Source of the DNA: Cymbomonas tetramitiformis
Taxonomy: Eukaryota > Chlorophyta > Pyramimonadophyceae > Pyramimonadales > Pyramimonadaceae
Direction: 5' to 3'
Assembly (NCBI GenBank): GCA_001247695.2
Contig: LGRX02003762.1
Coordinates: 1 to 64,000, forward strand
DNA: 64,000 nt
Shown: piece by piece, positions 21,936 to 34,200 of the stretch
Layout: each line of letters begins with the position of its first letter
Position numbering within the stretch: position 1 is the stretch's first letter
The notes under the pieces: model-generated
Databases searched by the model: none
The model's input: only the letters and a program-made list of their open reading frames with translations
Told to the model about the DNA's origin: nothing
Position numbers and translations under genes: made by a program

Positions 21936-23110
21936 CTTTAGCTAGAAAAGTACATTAGATTCAGATTCTGAACATTTTAGTGGACTTGAATGCACTCAAA
22001 TTTGTACTAAGTTGCAATTGTCCAAAGTTTTATTCTGACATCACTATTTATTTGTGGAATAGCATACAATGGTATAAGCCATCCACATATAGATTGACAT
22101 CATATTTGAAATTTCATATCATTTTGTCACATAAGACAAGCATGCTTCATTGAGGAATAAAGACTCTTTGAAAGCTCATTCGGGAATGTATAGAAATTTG
22201 TTGCCTCATCCATTAGGCCACGAAGTCTTGGAAAACCTGCAATCTGCATACGGTCTCCAAAAAAAGTTCATCCTCATTCTGGAAAGTGACAGAAATTTTA
22301 TAGTCATAAAACAAGTCACAATTCTATCGGATTGAAATGACACATTCATCATTCATATTTCTTTATCATAACAAGTCTCTGAATAGTGTCTGCCCAAAAA
22401 TAAAATGGGCACCATTGAGATAAGTGATCATGTGCTGAAGAATATACACATATCACTAGGCAATGCCATGTTCTATTCATAAAGAAATGACATGTCAGCC
22501 ATCCATCAACTACGAAAATACAACTCGTAGTAAGTTGTTGTCATTACGGACACTTCTTGATTGACTCTCCATTAGCTTCGATACCAAAGTTAAACTTCGG
22601 TAACTCTCCATCACTGATTTCTTTGTTCATCATGACAATCATTTTCCAGAACATTGTCTAAGTTGAACACACTATAGTGACCCTGAATTGACAAATGTAT
22701 GTGGGCTGCAACCCAACAACTGCATTTGACATCATCTGGCATTTGCCACATTCAAAAACGTCAGGCATATTGCCAATATGACGTAGAGAGAATCAATGTT
22801 CAGATTGACATTGTTGCCTTTAAAGCATTCGATAAGAATCTCAGTCTTATTCAATGATTGAATAACATCCTCCATCACCATCTGATTGGTTTGATACATC
22901 TCTTTTTGCAAGGGGAAGGAAGAGTATAGATTCATTCATTTTCATACAGCTGCCACACCTTACATCATTGTGATTTTGCTTGGAAAATTAAAGATCCTAT
23001 CAAAAGTTCCAGCATCTGTGTATAGCAGCTATAAAGTTGATGACACGGTACATCATGCCGATTGAAACATCAAATGAAGTCTTATTTGACTTACTGACAC
23101 ATAAAGTTCA

Positions 23111-23674
23111 TTATGAAGAAATCATAGATGCATATTTCTCCGGCTCTATCATTGTAGGGGCACTGACATTGGAGAACGATGGTTTTTCAAATGTGAATAA
23201 GCTATATTGTAAGCTTAAGACCATCACTTTGACGTCAACAGCCTGAGATGCTGATTGTCGAAATTCAAGAGTTGAAGGATTCATTGAATCAACCTTGATA
23301 CATGTGTTTTGATTCATAAATTGTTGATCCATGATTTCTAAATCTAGAGAAGCTGGCACACAAGTTGTTGCCAATGTCTTCAGGAAAGCATTTGAGCAAA
23401 GGATTGCCAGTTGTGCCATTAGGCATCGAATTCCATGAACAGCAAAGCCGAGTGAGTAAATCAGCCACTCTAGCTAATTGCCCGTCATTCCTTCCAGGTT
23501 CATGACAAGAGACAATTCATCAAAGTCATACATCAATGCATAAGTCACATGCATGGTTGCACAGTTTGTATCCGAATGCAACCCCATCAAGGTTAAGCAT
23601 CTTGACAGTAACTCTGGCCAACCAAAAGCCTTCCTGTCTTCGGATATTTTGAGTATTCTCATTTCCAGTTCCAT
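23111..23674 (-). pseudogene. Antisense ORF of LTR family 1, copy 1
   Basis: On the strand opposite to the LTRs, a frame of 188 codons starting MELEMRILKISEDRKAFGWP is open apart from one in-frame TAG at about 23,474. The same frame resumes at once and continues through MAQLAILCSNAFLKTLATT to a stop at 23,111. Two other copies (28,491-29,077 and 36,366-36,893) keep the same frame with different lesions, so this was probably once a real gene. There is no recognised domain. Antisense ORFs between pol and the 3' LTR are known from some plant Ty3/gypsy lineages such as Tat/Ogre. Here the host element is a chromovirus. Confidence 0.5.
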
Positions 23675-25113
23675 TATGGACTAGGAAGCATCATGACTGT
23701 GCCTCGCCAGGACACTAATTCTCAAAGCCGCACACTTGAGGCGAGCCTTATGAGATAGTGACCTTTGGCTTGTGGGGCGTCAACCCCTTATCAAATCCTG
23801 AACACTTGTTAACACCTGATAAATATATCATGATGCAACTTAAGTGGGATTATAAGTTCCACATAATCATATTGTTTACATATGCTGAAGGCATAACTGC
23901 CGCATATGATCACAATAGGTCGCAGCTTCTATAACATTGTGGCTTCTGAGTCAAAAGCTGATAGCCAATGACTTTTGCCAATAAATGCCGACCTAAAAAT
24001 AATCAGGCCGTGGAAACATGTACCCAAGAGGTTTTCATCCATCGGTCGCATAAATATATCAGGGCTGCATCCCAAGAACTGCAGGGCTACATCCCAAGAA
24101 CTGCGATGCATCTTTGGTGCAATGGGCTGCAACCCGAGAACTGCAGGGTTATATCCCTAACATTTTTTACCCTGCATCAAATTGATATGACAGGAGCAGG
24201 AATTGATCCGTCCTTGCTAAGGTGTAGTGAGCCTTGTATAAATCATACCCTTACACAGATACGCATATGCGGGTACCAATATCTGTGAAAAAACTGCTAA
24301 TGCTACCTTTGCCAAAACCGTGGTTTGTCATCGGATTCTTGGCCAGTCATCCGAAGCTACCGGAGATAATGACTGAGGTAGAAGGAGTTGTGATCCTAAG
24401 TTGTGCTTGACAAACATAACTAAATAAATTTCACATTAGTACGTGGCGAATCCATTCTCACTCATCGCGATAGATGTTCGTCAAAGCGTGCGTACTGGAC
24501 AAAAATATTGAGGAGTTGAGCAGACCGGTTAAGGATTATAAATCCAATTCCGTTAAGCAGGGCCACTCCGTTTGCATTAAAACAAGCCCCTTTGTTCGTT
24601 TATTATCGAAATCGGGCTCCCCATCACCGCCTAGGATCCTCCAAAGTAGCTTAAGGAGGGGAGGAAGAGTTGGGTGCACTATATTAGGCCGAGAATCGTT
24701 CGAATATAATTCGTTATAATCGTGGGATCATCGATCGCGCAAAGGCGACGACGGCTAGCGCAAATAATCCGTAACGTAGACTTCGGATGCTTTGAATCGT
24801 CTAGCACATACATGATAACGTGTGGATCAATCAGTAATCCAGCGTAGGATTGTATCGCGAAAACGCTCTTCATTGAACCTTGGAACGTCACTCAACGATA
24901 CGATTTCCGGAAAGGTGGGCTGCATCCTAAGGACTGCATGGCAAAATGCCTAAGGTGAGGGACTAAAGTGGACTCAGTTCCCCCCAATAACCTAAAAACA
25001 CCATGAGGGACGCCTCAAATCGGTGTAAGAAGACTGGTACCAGCAAGAAGCGACAACAACAAAGACATTAAAGACATATACAAAGGTATGCCCGTTGTGA
25101 GGACACAACTCTC

Positions 25114-25128
25114 TTAAGAGGGGAGATC
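25114..25128 (+). promoter_or_regulatory. Polypurine tract of LTR family 1
   Basis: AAGAGGGGAGATC abuts the 3' LTR that starts at 25,129. The identical context occurs before the LTRs at 38,354 and 42,243 and in reverse complement at 27,030-27,044 and 44,653-44,666. Position and composition fit the plus-strand primer of reverse transcription and fix element orientation. Confidence 0.8.
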
Positions 25129-25775
25129 TGTCAGGGTTATGACCGATGACATATGTGTCATACATGTCATACGTGTCATACCTGTCATCCATGTCATGTC
25201 ATGTCATGTCATATATTATTATGACAGTCGGTCGTGTCATATATTATTATGACAGTCGGTCGTGTCATATATTATTATGACAGTCGACAGTATGGTCGAT
25301 CATGACTGTACAGGTCGAGTCGCGTCATACATTTATGACAGTCGTCAGTACGGTCGACTATGACATGTACAGTCGTACCATTTGTCATTCACTCACCTTG
25401 AGTGACACCTGTCATTGAGAGGCCAGGTTGTGGCATCGAGATGACAAAGCAAGATGAAGTCTTGAAGAACCGGAAGTGTTCGGAGAAAACTCATCTTCGC
25501 TTCTAGCATGTTCTGAACAAGCATGCGAGTATCATATGGCTTATTCGTTCAGCCGATACTGATTGTTCAACCAATGCCTTGGGTTCACAACCCAATTGTG
25601 GTGGCATCTATGAGATGCGGGGCATTGCGTAAAATGAGGTAGCGTTGGGCTACAGCAGTCACTTCTGAGGAAGCACTGCACTCATATCCACACAGACGCT
25701 GCGTGAGCTATTAACGTTCCATAATAGCCTCGCTATATATCATATATCATATCGCTTCCAAGCGAACCCTTAAGA
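25129..25775 (+). repeat. LTR family 1, 3' LTR of copy 1
   Basis: Nearly identical to 15,622-16,224 but about 44 bp longer, because a TCATATATTATTATGACAGT unit is present three times instead of once. It ends CCCTTAAGA and is followed by GTGGTATTCT, the same bases that follow the 5' LTR, then runs straight into the TRIM-like element. The presence of primer-site sequence after a 3' LTR suggests this LTR was once shared with a further copy. Confidence 0.75.
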
Positions 25776-25861
25776 GTGGTATTCTTAGGGCTCTATAAAT
25801 AGTGATGGGATTTTTCACTGTTTGAGATGGGTCGAGCGTAATCCATCGCGGCGAAAATGAT

Positions 25862-25933
25862 ATCCGCGACGGGACTCGAACCCATGACCTCCTGATTGAA
25901 TCACAGTCGCTCTACCAACTGAGCTACGCGGGT
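25862..25933 (-). other. tRNA-like sequence inside the TRIM LTR (copy A)
   Basis: On the minus strand there is a 72-nt stretch with a good A box (TAGCTCAGTTGGTA), a good B box (GGGTTCGAGTCCC), a paired D arm and T arm, and an acceptor stem with one mismatch. The anticodon arm does not fold canonically (no U33 with a 5-bp stem), so I do not assign an amino acid. The region resembles an elongator-Met tRNA with a rearranged anticodon arm. Intact Pol III boxes inside an LTR are unusual. Confidence 0.6.
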
Positions 25934-26388
25934 TGATGATGACATCGACCCGCATTCAGTGGTACTCATTCAGTTTCTGATATAATTACGGATCACGATT
26001 CGGCAGCTTCGATGACGCACCAACATCTGATGACTGCTCGCGATCCCTAACATATCTCCCCACTTGAAATCAGATCGTCACCTGACGATTCGTGTTCCAG
26101 TTCGTATCACAGTTCGGTCGATGTGATGACGTGGCAGCTTACTATGATCTATGAGCCGAATTGCAGTTCTTGGGATGCAGCCCATCGCACCGAAGGTGCA
26201 TCGCAGTTCTTGGGATGCAGCCCGAATCCACGTCATCAGCGCGGGTCACATCGTGCCAACACGCCGTTACATCAGACACCGAATCTGTGAGCCGTTACGA
26301 GAATACCAATCTTAGGGCTCTATAAATAGTGATGGGATTTTTCACTGTTTGAGATGGGTCGAGCGTAATCCATCGCGGCGAAAATGAT

Positions 26389-26460
26389 ATCCGCGACGGG
26401 ACTCGAACCCATGACCTCCTGATTGAATCACAGTCGCTCTACCAACTGAGCTACGCGGGT
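26389..26460 (-). other. tRNA-like sequence inside the TRIM LTR (copy B)
   Basis: Identical in position and apparently in sequence to the copy at 25,862-25,933, offset by the LTR period of 527 bp. Same A and B boxes, same non-canonical anticodon arm. Its duplication follows from being part of the LTR. Confidence 0.6.
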
Positions 26461-26604
26461 TGATGATGACATCGACCCGCATTCAGTGGTACTCATTCAG
26501 TTTCTGATATAATTACGGATCACGATTCGGCAGCTTCGATGACGCACCAACATCTGATGACTGCTCGCGATCCCTAACATATCTCCCCACTTGAAATCAG
26601 ATCG

Positions 26605-27029
26605 TCAGATGGTACCGCCATTGGGTTGTGAACCCGAGACGTAGGTTGAACGACCAGCATTGTATAAACGACTAGTTCGTTCGTGCTGCGCATGCATGTT
26701 CCGTGCATGCTAAAGCGAAAGATGGTTCTTGAAGAATCGACAAGATGTATCTTTGCTCTGTCATCTTCTAGTTCGGAGTACGAACTCTCGATGACAGGGA
26801 TGCCTGATGATGTGACATAATCATCTGGCGACATGTACAGTCATCGTCGACCGTACTGACGACTGTCATAAATGTATGACGCGACTCGACCTGTACAGTC
26901 ATGATCGACCATACTGTCGACTGTCATAATAACATATGACATGACATGACATGACATGATATGACATGTATGACAGGTATGACACGTATGACATGTATGA
27001 CACATATGTCATCGGTCATAACCCTGACA
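26605..27029 (-). repeat. Chimeric 3' LTR of copy 2
   Basis: The outer 200 bp (26,830-27,029) are near-identical to family-1 LTR starts, ending CATAACCCTGACA on the plus strand. The rest (26,605-26,830) aligns only loosely, sharing TTGGGTTGTGAACCC and GTTGAAC with other LTRs. The same variant sequence occurs on the plus strand at about 39,010-39,155. This suggests recombination or gene conversion between LTR subfamilies. Confidence 0.55.
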
Positions 27030-28490
27030 GATCTCCCCTCTTAAGAGAGTTGTGACCTCACAACGGGCATACCTTTGTATATGTCTTTGATGTCTTTGTT
27101 GTTGTCGCTTCTTGCTGGTACCAGTCTTCTTACACCGATTTGAGGCGTCCCTCATGGTGTTTTTAGGTTATTGGGGGGAACTGAGTCCACTTTAGTCCCT
27201 CACCTTACAGTTCTTAGGATGTAGCCCACCTTTACGGAAATCGTATCTTTGAGTGACGTTCCAAGGTTCAATGAAGAGCGTTTTCGCGATACAATCCTAC
27301 GCTGGATTACTGATTGATCCACACGTTATCATGTATGTGCTAGACGTTTCAAAGCATCCGAAGTCTACGTTACGGATTATTTGCGCTAGCCGTCGTCGCT
27401 TTGCGCGATCGATGATCCCACGATTTAACAATTTATAATCGAACGATTCTCGGCCTGATATAGTGCACCCAACTCTTCCTCCCCTCCTTAAGCTACTTTG
27501 GAGGATCCTAGGCGGTAATGGGGAGCCCGATTTCGATAATAAACGAACAAAGGGGCTTGTTTTAATGCAAACGGAGCGGCCCTGCTTAACGGAATTGGAT
27601 TTATAATCCTTAACCGGTCTGCTTAACTCCTCAATGTTTTTGTCCAGTACGCACGCTTTGACGAACATCTATCGCGATGAGTGAGAATGGATTCGCCACG
27701 TACTAATGTGAAATTTATTTAGTTATGTTTGTCAAGCACAACTTAGGATCACAACTCCGTCTACCTCAGTCGATGTCTCCGGTAGCTTCGGATGACTGGC
27801 CAAGAATCCGATGACAAACCACGGTTTTGGCAAAGGTAGCATTAGCAGTTTTTCACAGATATTGGTACCCGCATATGCGTATCTGTGTAAGGGTATGATT
27901 TATACAAGGCTCACTACACCTTAGCAAGGAAGGATCAATTCCTGCTCCTGTCATATCAATTTGATGCAGGGTAAAAAATGTTAGGGATATAACCCTGCAG
28001 TTCTCGGGTTGCAGCCCATTGCACCGAAGGTGCATCGCAGTCTTTGGGATGCAGCCCTGCAGTTCTTGGGATGAAGCCCTGCAGTTCTTGGGATGCAGCC
28101 CTGATATATATATGTGACCGATGGACGAAAACCTCTTGGGTACATGTTTCCATGGCCTGATTTTTATATGGTCGGCAATTTTTGGCAAAAAATCATTGGC
28201 TATCAGCTTTTGACTTAGAAGCCACAATGTAATAGAAGCTGCGATTTATTGTAACCATATGCAATAGTTATGCCTTCAGCATACGTAGACAATATGATTA
28301 TGTGGAACTTATAATCCCACTTAAGTTGCATCATGATAAATTTATCCAGGTGTTAACAAGTGTTCAGGATTTGATAAGGGGTTGACGCCCCACAAGCCAA
28401 AGGTCACTGTCTCGTAAGGCTCGCGTCAAGTGTGCGGCTTTGAGAATTAGTGTCCTGGCGAGGCACAGTCATGATGCTTCCTAGTCCATA

Positions 28491-29077
28491 ATGGAACTGG
28501 AAATGAGAATGCTCAAGATATCCGAAAACAGGAAGGCTTTTGGTTGGCCAGAATTATTGTCAAGATGCTTAACTTTGATGGAATGGCATTCGGATACAAA
28601 CTGTGCAACCATGCATGTGATTTATGCATTGGTGTATGACTTTGATGAATTGTCTCTTGTCGTGAACCTGGAAGGAATGACGGCAATAGCTAGAGTGGCG
28701 AATTTACTCACTCGGATTTTCTGTTATGAAATTCGATGCCTGATGGCACAACTAGCAATCCTTTGCTCAGATGCTTTCCTTAAGACATTGGCAACAACTT
28801 GTGTGCCAGCTTCTCTAGATTTTGGGAAGAAACCATGGATCAACAATTTATCAATCAAAACACATGTATCAAGGTTGATTCATCGAATCCTTCAACTCTT
28901 GAATTTCGACAATCAGCATCTCAGGCTGTTGACGTCAAAGTGATGGTCTTAAGCTTACAATATAGCTTATTCACCTTTGAAAAACCATTGTTATCCCATG
29001 TCAGTGCCCTTCATAAAAATGATAGAGCCGGAGAAATATGTATCTATGATTTCCTCGCAATGAACTTCATGTGTTAG
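28491..29077 (+). pseudogene. Antisense ORF of LTR family 1, copy 2
   Basis: The best preserved version: 28,491-28,830 is open from MELEMRMLKISENRKAFGWP through MAQLAILCSDAFLKTLATTC. After a frameshift near 28,830 (TTTGGGAAGAAACC replacing the other copies' sequence), the frame continues as MDQQFINQNTCIKVDSSNPS to 29,077. It lies on the strand opposite to this copy's LTRs. No domain recognised; mainly alpha-helical-looking with scattered Cys. Confidence 0.5.
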
Positions 29078-31047
29078 TAAGTCAAATAAGACTTCATTTG
29101 ATGTTTCAATCGGCATGATGTACCGTGTCATCAACTTAATGGCTGCTAAACACAGATGCTGGAACTTGTGATAAAAACTTTAATTTTCCAAGCAAATCAC
29201 AATGATGTAAATCAATTTGTGGCAGCTGTATAAAAAATGAATGAATCTATACTCTTCCTCCCCTTCGCAAAAAGAGATGTATCAAACCAATCAGATGGTG
29301 ATGGAGGATGTTATTCAATCATTATGTTATGTGAAAAATGGTTTGATAGAGAATCAGACTGAGATTACTCATCGAATGCTTTAGAGGTAACAATGTCAAT
29401 CTGAACATTGATTCTCTCTACGTCATATTGGCAATATGCCTGACGTTTTTGAATGTGGCAAATGCCAGATGATGTCAAATGCAGTCGTTGGGTTGCAGCC
29501 CACATACTTTGTCAGTTCAGGGTTACTATAGTGTACCCAACTTAGACAATGGTTCTGGATAATGATTGTCATGATGAACAAAGAAATCAGTACCGAAGTT
29601 AATTTTGGTATCGAAGCTAATGGAGAGTCAATCAAGAAGTGTCCGTAATGACAACAACTTACTACGAGTTGTATTTTCGTAGTTGATGGATGGCTGACAT
29701 GTCATTTCATTATGAATAGAACATGGCATTGCTTAGTGATATGTGTATATTTTTCAGCACATGATCACTTATCTCAATGGTGCCCATTTTATTTTTGGGC
29801 AAACACTATTCAGAGACTTGTTATGATAAAGAAATATGAATGATGAATGTGTCATTTCAATCCGATAGAATTGTGACTTGTTTTATGACTATAAATTTTC
29901 TGTCACTTTCCAGAATGAGGATGAACTGTGCTTGGAGACCATATGCAGATTGCGGGTTTTCCAAAACTTCGTGGCCTAATGGATGAGGCAACAAAATTCT
30001 AAATATTCCAGAATGAATTTTGAAAGAGTTTTCATTCCTTAATGAAGCATACTTGTCTTATGTGCCAAAATGATATGAAATTACAAATATGGTGTCAATC
30101 TATATGTGGATGGTTTATACCATTGTATGCTATTCCACAAATAAGTAATGATGTCAGAGTAAAAACTTTGGACAATTGCAACTCAGTACAAATGTGAGTG
30201 CATTCAAGCCCACTTAAATGTTCAGAATCTGTATCTAATGTGCTTTCTATATGTACAGGATAGAATATTTTTCTATGCGATTCTGGATTCAGGAACTAGA
30301 GTCAATGTAAAAGTCTTTTCCTATTTCAGACGATGAAACCCTTATTCCCTTAGGTGCAATACCTTATTGTAAGGAATAGTTATTTTCAATACAAGTTTCA
30401 ATCGATTTTCTCAAATCTGTCACTTTTATGATGATCAGATTGGTCAACTTTACAGCATAACCACTTCCCCTCGTTGAAGGAGATGACTTCCATCATAGGG
30501 CGGTATATTAGCTATTTTCATATGACACTGAAAAAACATGAATAACTCTTAGAGGATTTTGGGATAAACATCCTGGATTGGCTGTGCTTGATTGCTCTAT
30601 GCCCAAGAATGACCGAAGAGATTGCTTGCCATTTTTCAGCCATATGGTGTGGAGGCTGCTTAACAACGGTTGGGACCATAAGCTAAATAGCTATGCAGCT
30701 ATGTCGGAGGCTGAATAGCCATGATTTGCACAGACTCTGTCTTTTATGATGAATAGACCTCTGAGGAATGGTGTCTAAAAATTCAATTGACAACAACTCA
30801 ACCTTTTGGTATGATGTAGAGCTGATGATCTTTGTTGCACTTCAATTATTTATTGTGCACTAATGAAATGTCTCGTGATATATAATCTCACATAATAGGC
30901 TTTGCTCAATGGCGATATGATCAGATATGTAATGATCAATGAAGACAAGATGATTGGTATGGCTCATTCAGTAGGCATAATTACCTCAAAGAGATGCCAA
31001 TACACGGATACATATCAAGACATAAGGGCAATAGGCTTATTGTATAG

Positions 31048-31200
31048 CCTTCAAGGTAGCAAGCATTTATGCTGCATTGGTCAGCTCAGTGGCTTTGACC
31101 TTTCTAGGTGTTGTACTCAGGCTGTGGCCTGCATATTGCATTGAGTACTCTTGACACCTTTAATGATACAATCAGATGATATGTATGAAATATCAAGAAT
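31048..31200 (-). pseudogene. Degenerate chromodomain of copy 2
   Basis: Reverse complement of the copy-1 remnant at 20,930-21,078. It shares the in-frame stop after the Ala-rich stretch and retains the segment coding KATELTNAA. The shared stop indicates both copies descend from an already dead parent. Confidence 0.6.
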
Positions 31201-34200
31201 GGTTGCCCTTTTTCAATGATCATCGGTGGCAGAGGCTATAGTGCTTGCACCGTGTCAGTATACAATTCTAGTCTGGATACATGCTAGACCAGATGTATAC
31301 AATGTCTAAGTCTTCAAAATCAAGCTCATATGAATGTCATGGCTGATGTATGTGTCAACTTTCATGGAGTTTTGCATGGTTTGACTGTATATAGTCAGGC
31401 TTACCAAAGCAAAAACGATGATGCAACTTAACTGTTTTATTTTATTATTTGTCTTTATTATTTATTTGGTTTTTAGTTGTATTTTTAGCTTACCATCTTC
31501 CCCCCTCAAGGAAGTGTATTGCTAGGCGGTTGTCAAGCGCCGTTTAAATACAACAGAGGTCCGACCTCTATGTGATGACGTGGAAGCTTTCTATGAAGCT
31601 GGAAAGCAGTTCTCGGGTTGCAGCCCCTTGCACCGGAGGTGCATTGCAGTTATTGGGATGCAGCCCGAATCCACGTCATTAGCGTGGGTCATATAGTACC
31701 CAAGCATGTGCTGTATATATACAACACTACCCTCCAGCAGCGAAGTGGTTTGCTATTACCATTATCGTATGCTGTGGGATGTCAATATATGATCAGAGAG
31801 CATGGATATATATATATATGTACCATGTTTGTCAATATCGGAGAGACTATGTCTTCTTTAAAATCCTTATGGCTATATATATAATGGTGGTATACTGATG
31901 TCAACACCTTCTCTCTGAGTGATTCATTGATTTCAGATGTGATGTCGTGGCAAAAAATATGTCCACGTCATTGGCACGAGTCATGTTGTGTCCATGCATA
32001 CACGATCTTAGCGTAGGTCACAATACAGTGCCCGAGCATACGCGATTTTAGCGTAGGTCACATTGTGCCTCTGTTTATTACATCTGATAATATATGTTAC
32101 TCATCTTTGTGAGTCTAGACAACATTGTGCTGATTGCAATGCTTTTTCTGGTGACTTATATATCACAGATTATACCAATATGGTGATCAGTCCAGTGCAA
32201 TATTTTGTCACCGGAATGTACAGGGATTGTGAATGATTGAAATCCAGCCGGAGGAATAATCTCAACAGCTTATTCTGTACTAGTGAATTCATCGGAGTTA
32301 CTTATTTCGACGATTCAAAAACCCATGTCATTATAGTGATGACAGCTCATATGAATATATAGGGTTTTTATCAGAATGCTTTTATGTGATGTCAACATAT
32401 TATGAACAATTCACTTGCATCTCAGGATCAAAGGAGTTACGCTTGGAAGGTTTTGCATGATGGTCACCAACAGTTATCAGCTGTTATTCAGGTGCCAAAT
32501 TCTGCCTTCAGCACTGGGACTATATCAACCAGTCTTACAGCGATGCACTTGTCCTTCCCACTCTTATATACAGCTATAGTGCCAAAGTATATCAGGTGGG
32601 ATATATATATATATACATTATATAACTATCATCTTCTGATCCAGGAAATGCAATTAAGCATGGTATCAGGTTATATGTTATGTATATAGTTCAGCATTCC
32701 AAACTTACTCGAGAATGTAAATGCTGAGCAAGAGTCAACTTATAGTCATTGGGATATAGTTTCCCATCCGAGTTTACACTTTATTAGTGATGGTGAATTT
32801 AACGTTGTACAGATTTCAACGTTATTTGTGGATGCAGTGATTTTATCAAAAGCAATCCATCAGAAATAACCAGATCAGAATATGAAATGGATATGTGTGA
32901 ATCCTATCCATCTTCTTCCCCCCTTGAGGAAGTGTGAATACATAGGCAGTCAGTTGTTTATATAGCTTATAGCTTATAGCTTATAGTCCTTATAGGAAGC
33001 AGCTCATACAGTTTTAGGGTTGTTGCCCAACAGTTCTTGGGTTGTTGCCCGATATATAATCATGTCTGCATCGAAAACAGCATGACATATATCTGCCAAA
33101 CACAAAGTGTATCCAATAAATAGGTGGCATTTAGGGCATATCTGGTTACAGTGGCCCTTTCACCCAATAATATGATTAGGGTGTTACATGATATCAGTAA
33201 CCCTAATATAGGTAAAAATAAGCAGTATAACGTTTTTGCAAAGATTTTTAAGCAAAACTGCATTCAATACCTAAGTGAATGTTAAGTGATTTTCAGAGGG
33301 TACGTTACACCCCTGACACACACATTCAAATATTAGGGTGTTACAGGGTGTTACACGTGTTATGTCTTTCAGGGATTGTTATTTGATAGATAAATATCCA
33401 TTATAGCAAAAAAAATCAATCCCGAATTTGCAAAAGATTACACGTATTGTATTTTGACCGATTTTTCGTTACAGCCAATATGTTCACCCCTATATATTAC
33501 ACACCTAATATCTAGGGTGTTACACGAGATATGACCATGTCATTATGATTTTTCATACCTCAATAGGTATAAAATCATAATTCAAAATAAAATGGGGTCG
33601 AAATTTCAATTTTGAAATTAAACGTGGAAGTTTTTCACCCATTTTACAGCTTTTTCGGCCATCTGATATATTGCCTCGGTGACATATCTCGGTGTGTGTG
33701 TGAGCTGCAAGCTAAACAAATGCTGCAACATTCTTCACTTTTGCACATGATATTTTTCATAGCACAATAGTGAATATCTCAAAAATTCAACATGTATGGT
33801 AAACATGAAATATGGGTTTTTCTGATTGAAACCCATGTAGGCAATTGCACTCTCTGGTGACATAAAGATAAATCAACTGCAAGTGGATTCACAGTTGTGT
33901 CAGATCCTAAGATATATTTGAATGTACACAACGAGTATATCAAGTGATATCTTTGTGTTCAAATACATCTGGACACTGCTAGATATAATCTAAGCAGTAT
34001 TTACACAACACCATGTTTGTGTGTGTATGTCCACAACCTTTGTCAGTTCATTTATGGTTGCTGATCTGAGTTGGTACATGCATGTGAGTGATCAGTTCTG
34101 CATCAACTGTCATAATGCAATGTAGATTTTGTTGTTGCTCCAGCGATAGTGAATATGGCATGGGCAGTGCTCAGCAGTTACCAGCTGCATATTGAGCACT

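Larger units (their letters stand above)
15622..25775 (+). mobile_element. LTR retrotransposon family 1, copy 1 (decayed chromovirus)
   Basis: It is bounded by matching direct repeats of about 600-650 bp (15,622-16,224 and 25,129-25,775) that begin TGTCAGGGTTATGACCG. A polypurine tract AAGAGGGGAGATC lies directly before the right repeat and a conserved TGGTATTCTAA directly after the left one. These are the expected positions of the plus-strand primer and the primer binding site. The 8.9-kb interior is AT-rich and has no long sense frame. A degenerate chromodomain (20,930-21,078) marks the end of a former pol gene. Between it and the 3' LTR lies about 4 kb with an antisense reading frame. The interior shares disabling changes with the inverted copy, so decay preceded amplification. 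Confidence 0.7.
25783..26579 (-). mobile_element. TRIM-like miniature LTR retrotransposon
   Basis: Two 270-bp direct repeats (25,783-26,052 and 26,310-26,579) are offset by exactly 527 bp and flank 257 bp of interior. On the minus strand each repeat starts TGTTAGGGATCGCG and ends CTATTTATAGAGCCCTAAGA. The interior starts with TTGGTATTCTC (primer-site-like, 26,299-26,309) and ends with AAGTGGGGAGATA (polypurine tract, 26,053-26,065). With no coding capacity and a total length of 797 bp, this fits a terminal-repeat retrotransposon in miniature. The bases upstream of the second repeat (26,580-26,607) also carry the polypurine tract. That repeat was therefore probably shared with another copy in a tandem LTR-interior-LTR-interior arrangement. 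Confidence 0.7.

Noticed and set aside
24474..24719. An 81-codon ORF (MFVKACVLDKNIEELSRPVK) repeated at 24,474, 37,705 and 41,588 and on the minus strand at 27,297-27,668
   Set aside because: Conserved only because the copies are near-identical. The older copy near 45,600-45,800 has an early stop and frameshifts in this segment, so there is no sign of protein-level selection.
25862..25933. Functional tRNA gene
   Set aside because: A and B boxes are good but the anticodon arm does not form a standard stem and loop, and the sequence is duplicated as part of an LTR.
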